Shown piece after piece: positions 17,341-25,315 of a stretch of 64,000 nt of DNA. Both the position numbers and the translations under genes were made by a program. A model generated the notes under the pieces. It did not search any database. It worked only from the letters and a program-made list of their open reading frames with translations, and had not been told where the DNA came from. Within the stretch, counting starts at the first letter, position 1, and the number at the start of each line of letters is the position of its first letter. This DNA comes from Methylobacterium gnaphalii (GTDB lineage: Bacteria; Pseudomonadota; Alphaproteobacteria; Rhizobiales; Beijerinckiaceae): assembly GCF_007992215.1 (NCBI RefSeq), contig NZ_BJZV01000007.1, forward strand, positions 124,001-188,000, given 5' to 3'.

Positions 17341-18717
17341 TCAGGCCGCCATCCGCGTTCGGGCGAGCTGAAAGCCCATATCGATCAGCAGCATGGTGAG
17401 AATGACGAGTCCGGTCAGCGGAAACAGCGCGCCGAGCACGATCATGATCAGGCTCACGCCCGCCACCACGCGCTGATCGCGCGGCCAGGGCGGCGTGCCG
17501 AGGCGCCCGGCGGGGCGGCGCTTCCACCACATCACGCCCGCCGTGACGGCGAGCAGGATCGTGGCGAGGCAGAAGGCCAGCATGGCGAGCTGGTTGGCGA
17601 GCCCGAAATGCTCACCCTTGTGAATGCCGATCCCGTATTGGACGGCCTTGGCGACGCCGCCGAGGTCGCTGAAATGCACGTCGACCAGTGGCTTGCCCGT
17701 GTACTGGTCGAGGGAGATCATGCGCTGCCGGCCGACATCCTTCGGATAGGCGGCGGCCGCGAAGACGCCCGTCGGGCCGGAGGGCAGGGAGAGTTCGTGG
17801 CCGCGCGGCATGCCGAGCTCGGACAGGATCGCCGCCGCCCGGTCGGTGCCGATGCCGTTGGCCGAGACCGGGGCCGATCTCGGCACCGGCGCGTCCTGCA
17901 TCGCCCAGCCGGCCGTCTCCAGCACCTGCCCCATCGGCACGGCGGAGACTGGCTTGCCGGCCCAGAGGGCGCGGGGCTGCCCCAGCCCGGCCTCGTTCGA
18001 CCAGGCTCGAAATTGCTGGCCCCACCAGATCGACCAGGGCAGGCCGGTCGAGGCCAGGAACAGGATGCCGAGGCCGGCGACGAGGCCGGTCACGGCGTGA
18101 AAGTCGCGCCACCAGACCCGCTTACGCGGGTTCTCGCGGATCGAGATCACGCCTCCGGTCTGGCCGCGCGGCCACCAGAGATAGAGGCCGGTGACGACGA
18201 GGATGATGGTGAAGCCCGCCACCACCTCGATCACGCCGTTCGCGACCGGCCCGAAATAGCTGAGGCTGTGCAGGTGCCGCACCACCGTCATGAACTCGCC
18301 GCTGCGCTCGACCCGGTCGAGCACGTCACCGTTGTAAGGGTTCAGGTAGACTAGGATCTTGTGGCTGCCTTCCTGCATCGTGACGATGGCGGAGGCGTCC
18401 GGCGACGCCGGATCGAGATAGGAGACCGGTCGCCCAGCCGGCACCGCCTCGGAGGCGTTGAAGATCAGGCGGTCGGGGCCGAGCGGCGCCCTGGCCTGCA
18501 CCGCCACGATGTTCCGGTAGGCGAAGACGCTGCCGTTGATCTCGTCCTTGAACAGATAGATCGAGCCGGTGACCGAGAGGCCGATCAGGAACGGCAGGCA
18601 GAGCAACCCGGCATAGAAGTGCCAGCGCCAGACGGCGCGATAGGCCGCCTCGTGCCACGAGGCGCGGGGGCGCGGGACGGCTGCGAGGGCAGCGTCACCG
18701 GTGACGATACGGGACAT
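17341..18717 (-). CDS. PepSY-associated membrane protein (siderophore-reductase-like)
   Basis: A 458-residue integral membrane protein of the PepSY_TM family. It has an N-terminal helix after HWHFYAGLLCLPFLIGLSVT-like sequence (about residues 29-50), a first periplasmic PepSY-like segment, paired helices around VIEVVAGFTIILVVTGLYLW (about 160-180), another helix near 200 and two or three C-terminal helices. Members near TonB receptors are thought to reduce or process ferric siderophores; that role here is inferred from position only. The gene lies between two DUF2946 genes with short gaps (25 and 42 bp), so all belong to one operon. The start is the ATG at 18717. Confidence 0.85.
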   Translation of the reverse strand: MSRIVTGDAALAAVPRPRASWHEAAYRAVWRWHFYAGLLCLPFLIGLSVTGSIYLFKDEINGSVFAYRNIVAVQARAPLGPDRLIFNASEAVPAGRPVSYLDPASPDASAIVTMQEGSHKILVYLNPYNGDVLDRVERSGEFMTVVRHLHSLSYFGPVANGVIEVVAGFTIILVVTGLYLWWPRGQTGGVISIRENPRKRVWWRDFHAVTGLVAGLGILFLASTGLPWSIWWGQQFRAWSNEAGLGQPRALWAGKPVSAVPMGQVLETAGWAMQDAPVPRSAPVSANGIGTDRAAAILSELGMPRGHELSLPSGPTGVFAAAAYPKDVGRQRMISLDQYTGKPLVDVHFSDLGGVAKAVQYGIGIHKGEHFGLANQLAMLAFCLATILLAVTAGVMWWKRRPAGRLGTPPWPRDQRVVAGVSLIMIVLGALFPLTGLVILTMLLIDMGFQLARTRMAA

Positions 18718-18759
18718 GGAACGGGTCCGGGGCCTTGAGCGATCGGAGGGTGTGATCGG

Positions 18760-19137
18760 TCAGGCGGCAGGCGGACCCCTTGGGCCGACGGCAGGGTCGG
18801 GCGGTGCGCGCGGCGCGCTTGCGTCGGAGGGATGCCAGGCGACGCGGACGGCCTCGCGGGACGGCCACGCCTCCGGAGGGGCCGGGGCATGCAGGGCTGC
18901 GAACGGATGATGCGTCGCCGCCATGGGCAGGCAGCAGGCATGCTGGTGGCAGGGCAGCGAGTGGTCGCCGGGCTGCCCGCTCGCCGTGTCGTGCTCGGCG
19001 CAGATGATTCCGGTCGGGTCCGCGAGCGGGGCGAGCGGCTGCAGCGTGGTGAGGAAAGCCTGCAGGAACAGCGCGTAGAGCGCGGCCACGGCAATGACCG
19101 CGCGGCCTGGAGCCGATCGGTGCGATGGCCTGCGCAT
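18760..19137 (-). CDS. DUF2946-like small protein
   Basis: First gene of the uptake locus. From the ATG at 19137 it encodes 125 residues with a basic N-terminus, one hydrophobic helix (AVIAVAALYALFLQAFLTTL) and then a Cys/His-rich segment (IICAEHD, CHQHACCLPMAA), the DUF2946 pattern. The C-terminus is Pro/Ala-rich. A GTG at 19155 would add six residues. The segment between this gene and the dacA-like gene (19138-19220, 83 bp) must contain the operon promoter. I could not recognise a Fur or Zur box in it. Confidence 0.65.
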   Translation of the reverse strand: MRRPSHRSAPGRAVIAVAALYALFLQAFLTTLQPLAPLADPTGIICAEHDTASGQPGDHSLPCHQHACCLPMAATHHPFAALHAPAPPEAWPSREAVRVAWHPSDASAPRAPPDPAVGPRGPPAA

Positions 19138-19220
19138 GGCTCGACTAAGCCGCACCGGGAGACACCGTCAATGCGGAAGATGCGGCGGACGGTGTCCGGC
19201 GCGAATCCGTTGCCCGGGCG

Positions 19221-20684
19221 CTACTCCGCCGCCGCGGCGCTCTTCTTCTTGGCCGCGGGCTTGGCCGCAGCCTTGGGGTCCGGCTTGGCCGCTGGCTTGT
19301 CTGGCTTCGCCGCTGCCTTGGCAGCCGGCTTTGCGGCGGCCTTGGCCGGAGCCTTCTTCTCTTTGGCATCGGCGGCCGTGTAGGCGCTGGCCGAGGCTGG
19401 CAGTGCGCCCTTGTGAGGGTGCGGGGCGGTGACGGCGGCGGCGCGCTGCTTGGCGGCCTTCTCCGCTTTAGCCTGGTTGGCAGCCTCACGCGCCGCCTCG
19501 CGCTTCTGCTTGGCGGCAGCGATCTTGGCAGCCCTGGTGTTCTTGGCCGCCTCCTCGTCCGCCGCGAGCTGCGCAGCGCCCTCGGCCGGGTTGCTGCCGG
19601 TCCAGACCGCGATCGGTTGGAGGGGCGCGCGCGGCGGCAGGGACCGGCCGCGCAGGTTGGCGCTGTTCAGCGTGGCGAGCGCCAGCGGCGCCTGGCCATG
19701 CGTGGTGCTGCCGAGGAGTTGCGAGAAGGCGTTGTCCGACCCCGGAGGGCCGCCAGCGGTGATCGCGCCCTGGCCCTCATCCACCGGCATCGGCTTCTTG
19801 CGGTCACAGATGAAGGGACGCATGTCCGGCGGCTCGCTGGTGCTCGACGCGGGCAGGGCCTCGAGCGTCGGCGCCGTCCAGCCGGCGGATTGGCTGAAGC
19901 CGTAATCGAACAGATCGGCGGTCTTGAGGTCGCGCTCGCGGGCGCTCGGCTGGCCCATCACCACGGCGACGATGCGCCGGCCGCTCCGGGTGGCGCTCGC
20001 CACCACGTTGAAGCCGCCCGAACAGATGAAGCCGGTCTTCATGCCGTCGGCACCGGCATAGCGTCCGAGCAGGCCGTTATGGTTGGCCATCACGTACTTG
20101 CCGTACTGGATCGCCGAGATGTTGAAGAGGTCGTGCGCCTCGGGAAAGTCGCGCATCAGGGCGCGGGCGAGGATCGCCATGTCGCGGGCCGAGGTCCATT
20201 GCCGCGGCTCGGGCAGGCCGTTGGGGTTGTACCAGCGGCTCTCGCGCATGCCGATCCGGCGCGCGGTCTCGTTCATCATGTCGGCGAAGCCCTCGATCGA
20301 TCCGCCGAGATTCTCGCCGACCGCCCAGGCCACGTCGTTGGCCGATTTGACCATGATGATCTTGAGGGCGTTGTCGAGGGTGAGCTGCGTGCCGGGCTTG
20401 AAGCCCATCTTGGAGGGCGGCTCCGCGGCGGCGGCCGGCGAGATCGTCAGCAGGCTGTCGCGCGAGATCTTGCCCTGGCGCACCAGGTCGAGCGCCACGT
20501 AGGTGGTCATCAGCTTGGTGATCGAGGCCGGGTACCACGGATCGGTGGCCGCCTGGCTGTAGATCACCTTGCCGGAATCGACCTCGACCACGACGATCGG
20601 CGCCGTGATCGCGGCGGCACTGCCCGCCAGCGCCGCCAGCGCCGCGAAAGCGCCGATCACCCGTCCAAGAACCCGGTTCAGCAT
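19221..20684 (-). CDS. D-alanyl-D-alanine carboxypeptidase (peptidase S11, DacA-like)
   Basis: A penicillin-binding carboxypeptidase that trims the terminal D-Ala of peptidoglycan stem peptides in the periplasm. From the ATG at 20684 (487 residues) it has a signal peptide ending around residue 25, the active-site SITK (Ser54-Lys57), SAN (114-116) and KTG (216-218), all intact. The enzyme core ends near residue 300. The last ~190 residues are low-complexity, rich in Ala, Lys and Pro (PAKAAAKPAAKAAAKPDKPA pattern). This resembles a wall- or DNA-binding basic tail; it replaces the usual DacA C-terminal membrane-anchoring helix, which I do not see. Confidence 0.9.
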   Translation of the reverse strand: MLNRVLGRVIGAFAALAALAGSAAAITAPIVVVEVDSGKVIYSQAATDPWYPASITKLMTTYVALDLVRQGKISRDSLLTISPAAAAEPPSKMGFKPGTQLTLDNALKIIMVKSANDVAWAVGENLGGSIEGFADMMNETARRIGMRESRWYNPNGLPEPRQWTSARDMAILARALMRDFPEAHDLFNISAIQYGKYVMANHNGLLGRYAGADGMKTGFICSGGFNVVASATRSGRRIVAVVMGQPSARERDLKTADLFDYGFSQSAGWTAPTLEALPASSTSEPPDMRPFICDRKKPMPVDEGQGAITAGGPPGSDNAFSQLLGSTTHGQAPLALATLNSANLRGRSLPPRAPLQPIAVWTGSNPAEGAAQLAADEEAAKNTRAAKIAAAKQKREAAREAANQAKAEKAAKQRAAAVTAPHPHKGALPASASAYTAADAKEKKAPAKAAAKPAAKAAAKPDKPAAKPDPKAAAKPAAKKKSAAAAE

Positions 20685-20925
20685 CGGAGAAGGTCTCAGT
20701 CGCGAGAAGAGTGAGGGCAGGCGCCCGGCGTGCCGAGTGTCGGGCACACAACGCCGGACTTCAACGCGGGCTCTTTGGCGAGAGCAAGGCGAAGCGGCAG
20801 AACTCGGCGCCGGGCCATGCAGGACGGGCAGGAGCGCGGTACGGCCGGTGGCGATCCGCGGTCGGCGGGGTTATCTGCGAGGCTGACGGGGCGAGAGGCA
20901 GGCCGGTACTCCGGCAGGACGAGCG

Positions 20926-21558
20926 ATGGCCTACGCGGTCAAGGAAGTGTTTCACACGCTGCAGGGCGAGGGCGCGCAGGCGGGTCGCGCCGCCGTGTTC
21001 TGCCGCTTTGCCGGCTGCAATCTCTGGTCCGGCCGCGAGGAGGACCGGGCCGAGGCTGCCTGCCGGTTCTGCGACACGGATTTCGTCGGCCTGAACGGCG
21101 AGGGGGGTGGGCGTTTCGCCACCGCCGCCGATCTCGCCGCGGCAATCGCCCAGACCTGGGAAGGCGGAAAGACCGATCGCTTCGTGGTCTTCACCGGCGG
21201 CGAGCCGCTGCTGCAGCTCGACGCCGCGCTGATCGACGCCGTGCACGCGCGGGGCTTCGAGATCGCAGTGGAGACCAACGGCACCCTCGCGGCGCCGGAG
21301 GGGATCGACTGGATCTGCGTCAGCCCCAAGGCCGGTAACCCGCTGGTGCAGACGAGCGGACACGAGCTCAAGCTGGTCTTTCCGCAGGAGGGTGCCGAAC
21401 CCGAACGCTTCGCCGACCTCGCCTTCACACGCCGTTTCCTGCAGCCGATGGACGGACCCGACCGCCTCGCCTACACGCAGGCCGCCATCGCCTATTGCCG
21501 GGCCGACGCGCGCTGGCGCCTGTCGCTGCAGACGCACAAAATCCTGGGCATTCCGTAG
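20926..21558 (+). CDS. queE: 7-carboxy-7-deazaguanine synthase QueE (radical SAM)
   Basis: This 210-residue enzyme converts 6-carboxytetrahydropterin to 7-carboxy-7-deazaguanine, the third step toward queuosine. The substrate-binding start VKEVFHTLQGEGAQAGRAAV is typical, and the cluster-binding cysteines are Cys31, Cys46 and Cys49 (CX14CX2C), the variant spacing found in many proteobacterial QueE proteins instead of CX3CX2C. FTGGEPLLQLD follows as the SAM-binding GGE motif. ATG at 20926. The partner genes queC and queD are not in this window. Confidence 0.93.
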   Translation: MAYAVKEVFHTLQGEGAQAGRAAVFCRFAGCNLWSGREEDRAEAACRFCDTDFVGLNGEGGGRFATAADLAAAIAQTWEGGKTDRFVVFTGGEPLLQLDAALIDAVHARGFEIAVETNGTLAAPEGIDWICVSPKAGNPLVQTSGHELKLVFPQEGAEPERFADLAFTRRFLQPMDGPDRLAYTQAAIAYCRADARWRLSLQTHKILGIP

Positions 21559-21655
21559 ACGTGAGCCCTGTCGTGACGTCCGGGCTTGTCCCGGGCTAGG
21601 CTGTCGCGCGCAGAGTCGAGACTGCGCCGCGAAACCCCCGGGGGAGATCCGGACC

Positions 21656-21976
21656 ATGCTCCGTCACACGATCCTTCTCGCAGCCGGCCTCGCTCTCCTC
21701 GGCACGGGCGCAATCGCTCAGGAGGGGAAGCCCGGCGTCATCGTCGGAGGTGCGACGGGCGTGACGATCAACGGAAGGCCGGCCGCACGCCAGGGCGATG
21801 CCACCAGCGGCGGCACGATCCGCACCGGCTCCTCGAACGTGTTCATCAATGGCAAGCCCGTGGCGACGGTGGGCGACGACGCCGGTTGCGGCATGATCGT
21901 CAGCGGCTCCCGCGGCGTCTTCGTCAATGGCCGTCCGATCGCCGCCTCCGGCGATGTCACGAGCTGCGGTCACTGA
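21656..21976 (+). CDS. PAAR-like protein with a Sec signal peptide
   Basis: The 106-residue product starts with a signal peptide (residues 1-21, LLAAGLALLGTGAIAQ) and continues with three PAAR-type turns: GVTINGRPAARQGDAT, NVFINGKPVATVGDDAGCG and GVFVNGRPIAASGDVTSCGH. PAAR proteins normally form the tip of type VI secretion spikes and lack a Sec signal. No other secretion genes are close. The mature protein has two cysteines at equivalent positions of the last two repeats. Its 3' end overlaps the 3' end of the convergent pseudogene by seven bases. The fold call is sound; its role outside a T6SS is not known to me. Confidence 0.75.
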   Translation: MLRHTILLAAGLALLGTGAIAQEGKPGVIVGGATGVTINGRPAARQGDATSGGTIRTGSSNVFINGKPVATVGDDAGCGMIVSGSRGVFVNGRPIAASGDVTSCGH

Positions 21977-23123
21977 TCGAGGGCCGACCCCTTCAGCGCG
22001 AGGACCATCGCCACCAGCTCGGCCTGCCGAGAGATGCCGAGCTTGGCGAAGACACGCTTGAGGTGCCAGCGCGCCGTCTCGTACGAGATCCCGAGGGCGG
22101 CCGCCACGTCGGACAGCGCGAGCCTGCCGTCCATGGCGAGAACCAGCCGGACTTCAGCCGGCGAGAGCCGGTAGCGCTGCGACAGGATCCGTCCGGCATC
22201 CGCCGGCCCGCCCGGGCCGCAGCGCTTCATCACGACGAGCGCAACCTCGCCCGCGGCCAGCCATGGAGTCAGTCCGCGGTTCCGCCTCAGGTCGGGGCGA
22301 AGGCTGATGATGGTCAGCGCAAAGTCGCCAGCCACCGTCGAGAGCCGCAATCCGTTCGCCGGCTCGGGCGCCCGAGGCAGGCCGCGCGCAGGGCCGCCTG
22401 GAAGCGCGCCGCCATGCGAGCATCCTTCCAGCGGATCCTGTCGGCCGCACCCAGGCCGAAGGCGCCACCGGATTCGATGAGATCGGATGCCGGCATGTTC
22501 GCCTCCAGCAAACGCCCGTCCCAGCTCACGATGAGAGCCGAATCGGCGATCGCGTGAACTAGGGCGGAGCTTTCGGCTCGCCATGAAGCGCCGACGCCGA
22601 GGCGGCTGATGTTGAGCGAGCGTTCGATCCGCGGTGCGAGCGCCTGGAGCATATGCGCGATGTCGGGACAGTTCCCGTCAGCCCGCCTGACATCGTAGCT
22701 GAAGGTCAAGGCGCCGAACCGGCCTCCGCTGTCCAACAGCTTGATGCCGCTCGAGCCGTCGGCCTCTCCGATCGGACGGAGCCAGTCCTGGTAGAACTCG
22801 CTCTTGAGCAGTTCGGCATACGGCAGTTCGTGCTCGGCGCAAATCGTCGTCATCGTCGACGAGCGGAGCAGGAGCGGCACCCACGGATTGATCGCTCCGA
22901 AGTGACGCGCATAGGCGTCGATCTCCGAGGCCTGCTAGCCGGAGCTGACCATCGGGGCGGCGCGACCCAGGGTCGGATCGACCACCTGCAGATTGGCGCG
23001 CGTGCCCGGCAGGCTCCGCGTCAGGCCGTCCAAGACATCCTGCCAGCGGCCGACATCGAAAGCCGCCTCATCGATCAGCAGTCCAACATCTTCGACAGCA
23101 TCGCGAAGCGCGCGATGGGGCAT
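21970..23123 (-). pseudogene. LuxR-type HTH transcriptional regulator, disrupted
   Basis: Three pieces in order make one regulator of about 380 codons. Piece 1 (23123-22938) ends at an in-frame TAG at 22937-22935; the same frame continues after it without another interruption (QASEIDAYARHFGAINPWVP) to about 22385. There the coding signal moves to another frame: after RAACLG the sense continues as APEPANGLRLSTVAGDFALT, implying loss of one base near 22380-22390. The last piece holds a LuxR-type HTH (YRLSPAEVRLVLAMDGRLAL, then ISYETARWHLKRVFAKLGIS). The N-terminal part is a PAS-like sensor. Two independent lesions argue for a genuine pseudogene, although one could be a sequencing error or the TAG a readthrough site. 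Confidence 0.8.
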
Positions 23124-23439
23124 GGCAATCGTCGCGCTCCCTCGCCGTCAGCAGAAGCCTCGTTGATCCGCCCGAAGCCCGAGCTGAGGGTCGCGAGACC
23201 AGCCCCTCGCAACCATGGGACACCTTGGAAACGCCCTGGGGGCACCGACCTGATCTCACCCGTAACGGACAAACGAATCGACGAGATCGTGGCAGCGGCC
23301 GATTTCATCCATACTCCCACCCATTTGGGTGGAGCCCAAATCAAACGTCAAGTGCATTCTTTTGTGCGTCGAATTGACGTATGGTGAATTCCCAAGGAAT
23401 CAGACGAATGTCAGAATTTGTACATATCAAGGCAATTGA
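23124..23439. other. intergenic regulatory region between the LuxR pseudogene and mucR
   Basis: This 316-bp divergent spacer holds no gene. It becomes clearly AT-richer toward the mucR start (23340-23440), where promoter and regulator sites are expected, and contains a dyad at 23317-23332. Confidence 0.5.
23317..23332. promoter_or_regulatory. dyad symmetry, candidate operator
   Basis: CCACCCA and TGGGTGG form a perfect 7-bp inverted repeat separated by two bases. It lies about 110 bp upstream of mucR in a non-coding region, so a regulator-binding site for mucR or for the now-broken LuxR-type gene is plausible. No T-tract follows, so it is not a terminator. Confidence 0.35.
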
Positions 23440-23874
23440 ATGAGCGAGCCCGACAAACCAGTCACGGATACGATACTTGGCACCTCGCGACCGATACGGT
23501 TGGCGGCCGACATCGTCGCAAACTACGTCGCAAGCAACTCGCTACCCTGCGATGAGCTGCCGAACCTGATTTTGAAGGTGCATGACGCGCTCTTGAACCT
23601 TTCTCCACCCGTGGACAGCTCGAACAAGTCGGAGGACTTGCCGACACCGAGCCAGATCAAGCGCTCGATCACGCCCGATGCACTGATCTCGTTCATCGAC
23701 GGAAAGCCGTACAAGACCCTCAAGCGCCACCTCTCCACGCAAGGGCTCGATTTCGAGAGCTACCGGGCGCGGTACCGCCTTCCGTCCAACTACCCGATGA
23801 TCGCAGCGAATTATTCGGCCAGGCGATCGGAAATGGCCAAGGATCGCGGCTTCGGCCTACGCCCGAAGGGTTGA
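23440..23874 (+). CDS. MucR/Ros family transcriptional regulator variant
   Basis: A 144-residue MucR-type DNA-binding protein. The C-terminal domain PYKTLKRHLSTQGLDFESYR then RYRLPSNYPMIAANYSARRS matches the MucR fold (KSLKRHL...YR..WGLP.DYPMVAPNYA). In canonical Ros/MucR the zinc is held by CxxCx9HxxxH. Here the sequence before the helix is LISFIDGKPYKTLKRHL, with no cysteines, and the downstream histidine positions read STQG, so the zinc site appears lost, as in the zinc-free Ml-type homologues of Mesorhizobium. MucR proteins bind AT-rich DNA and control exopolysaccharide, motility and cell-cycle genes. The gene and its upstream DNA are noticeably lower in GC than their neighbours. Confidence 0.85.
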   Translation: MSEPDKPVTDTILGTSRPIRLAADIVANYVASNSLPCDELPNLILKVHDALLNLSPPVDSSNKSEDLPTPSQIKRSITPDALISFIDGKPYKTLKRHLSTQGLDFESYRARYRLPSNYPMIAANYSARRSEMAKDRGFGLRPKG

Positions 23875-23967
23875 GAGGAACGGCCCCGGCCGAGCCCGCA
23901 TCGGCCGGGATGGGGACGACGGTTCGCCTGGGCTGCCGGATCGAGGAGGTCTCCCGGGATCGTGTGC

Positions 23968-25125
23968 TCATGCCGCCGTCGCCGGCGAAGGCAGGCGCAG
24001 CGGGGCCTTCCGGATGTCCATGGGGTTGCCGCGCCAGACGATGGCGCTGCGGAACCAGGCGCCGGCCCAGATCGCGGGCAGCATTGCGTCGCGCACCAGC
24101 ATCGCGGTCAACAGCCGGGCCGGGCGGTACCAGCCGGCATGGCGGGCCAGTGCGAACTCGCTGCTGTACCAGAGCGCGGCCATGAAGCCCAAGCCGGCTG
24201 CGGCCGCCGGCGTCCCGGCAAGTGAGGCCGCCAGCACGAAGGGGAGCAGCGCGCCGATGCCGATCTCGGGCGCAAAGAACAGCGGGAAGGTGATCCGACG
24301 CAGCCGCGCCCAGCGCAGCTGGCGCGACCACACCTCGGACAGCGCACGGCATCCGAGCGGCTGGCTGAACGGCGCGGAGACGAGGTGGACCTTGCGACCA
24401 GCCGCGCGCACCAGCTTCGTCGCCGCCGCATCCTCGGCGATCTCGGCGCCGAGCGCCCGGATGCCGCCGTGCTCCTCGAGGAACGGCTTGTTCCAGAGCA
24501 TGCTCTTGCCCTGCGCGAAGCCGAAGCCGAGGGCCGCGCCCGAATACTGCCAGCGCGCCTGCAGAGTGTTGAGGAAGGCGCACTCGACCTCGGCGAAGAA
24601 GCCGTCCGGCCGCGCCCCGATGGGGGTCGAGCAGACGAGACCGGTATCGGCGCGCCAGGCGGCCTGGAGCTGCTGCAGGTAGTCCCGCGGCATCAGCACG
24701 TTGGAATCGGCGAGCACCACCCAGTCGTGCCGCGCCTCGTCCCAGCCGCGCACGCAGTTGTTGAGCTTCGGATTGTCGCTGACCCGCACGTCGCCGATGA
24801 TCAGCTGCGACGGCACGGCGGGATAGGCAGCCATCAGTCGGCGCACCAGCGGCAAGACCGGATCGTTGCCATCCGCCACGCAGAAGATGATCTCGTAGCT
24901 CGCGTAGTCGAGGGCGAAGCCACGGGCGAGCGTCTCCTCGCTGAAGGTCTCGAGCCCGCAGACCGGGCGCACCAGTGAGATCGCCGCACCTGCCGGAAAG
25001 GTTGAACTGCCGCGGCTGCGGCCGAGACGGCTCGCGGCCAGCGCGATGCTGGCCAAGTGGATCAGGGTCAGAACACCGCAGACCGACAGGGCAATCCAGG
25101 TTGCGCTCTCGATGCTGTTGAACAT
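23968..25125 (-). CDS. ceramide glucosyltransferase-type GT21 glycosyltransferase (HpnI-like)
   Basis: A 385-residue membrane glycosyltransferase. An N-terminal helix (about residues 8-30) anchors the protein; the catalytic domain shows VADGNDPV (D1), VLADSNVLMPRDYL (D2), AEIAEDAAATKLV (D3) and RQLRWARLRR (the Q..RW motif), the order of GT21 ceramide glucosyltransferases and the hopanoid enzyme HpnI. Two or three hydrophobic segments end the protein. The acceptor may be ceramide or a hopanoid; with an alpha-oxoamine synthase gene at the left edge of the window the sphingolipid route is worth considering, but the two are 23 kb apart. The start is the ATG at 25125. No HpnJ/HpnK genes adjoin it. 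Confidence 0.85.
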   Translation of the reverse strand: MFNSIESATWIALSVCGVLTLIHLASIALAASRLGRSRGSSTFPAGAAISLVRPVCGLETFSEETLARGFALDYASYEIIFCVADGNDPVLPLVRRLMAAYPAVPSQLIIGDVRVSDNPKLNNCVRGWDEARHDWVVLADSNVLMPRDYLQQLQAAWRADTGLVCSTPIGARPDGFFAEVECAFLNTLQARWQYSGAALGFGFAQGKSMLWNKPFLEEHGGIRALGAEIAEDAAATKLVRAAGRKVHLVSAPFSQPLGCRALSEVWSRQLRWARLRRITFPLFFAPEIGIGALLPFVLAASLAGTPAAAAGLGFMAALWYSSEFALARHAGWYRPARLLTAMLVRDAMLPAIWAGAWFRSAIVWRGNPMDIRKAPLRLPSPATAA

Positions 25126-25315
25126 GCGCGCTCACTCCGCAACGCCATCGCCATGGCATCGGGTGCCCTTAGCTGGCAGCCGATTTCAGCCGTGTGACAG
25201 AGCCTTTGCAGCTTGGCCGCAGCGCCACCCCGATCCTGTCTCGGGTCGCCTTCCGGGACGAGGGCAGGGCAGTTGGACCTGAGCACGCGCCGATCGCGCA
25301 CCATCTAAGCGGGGC

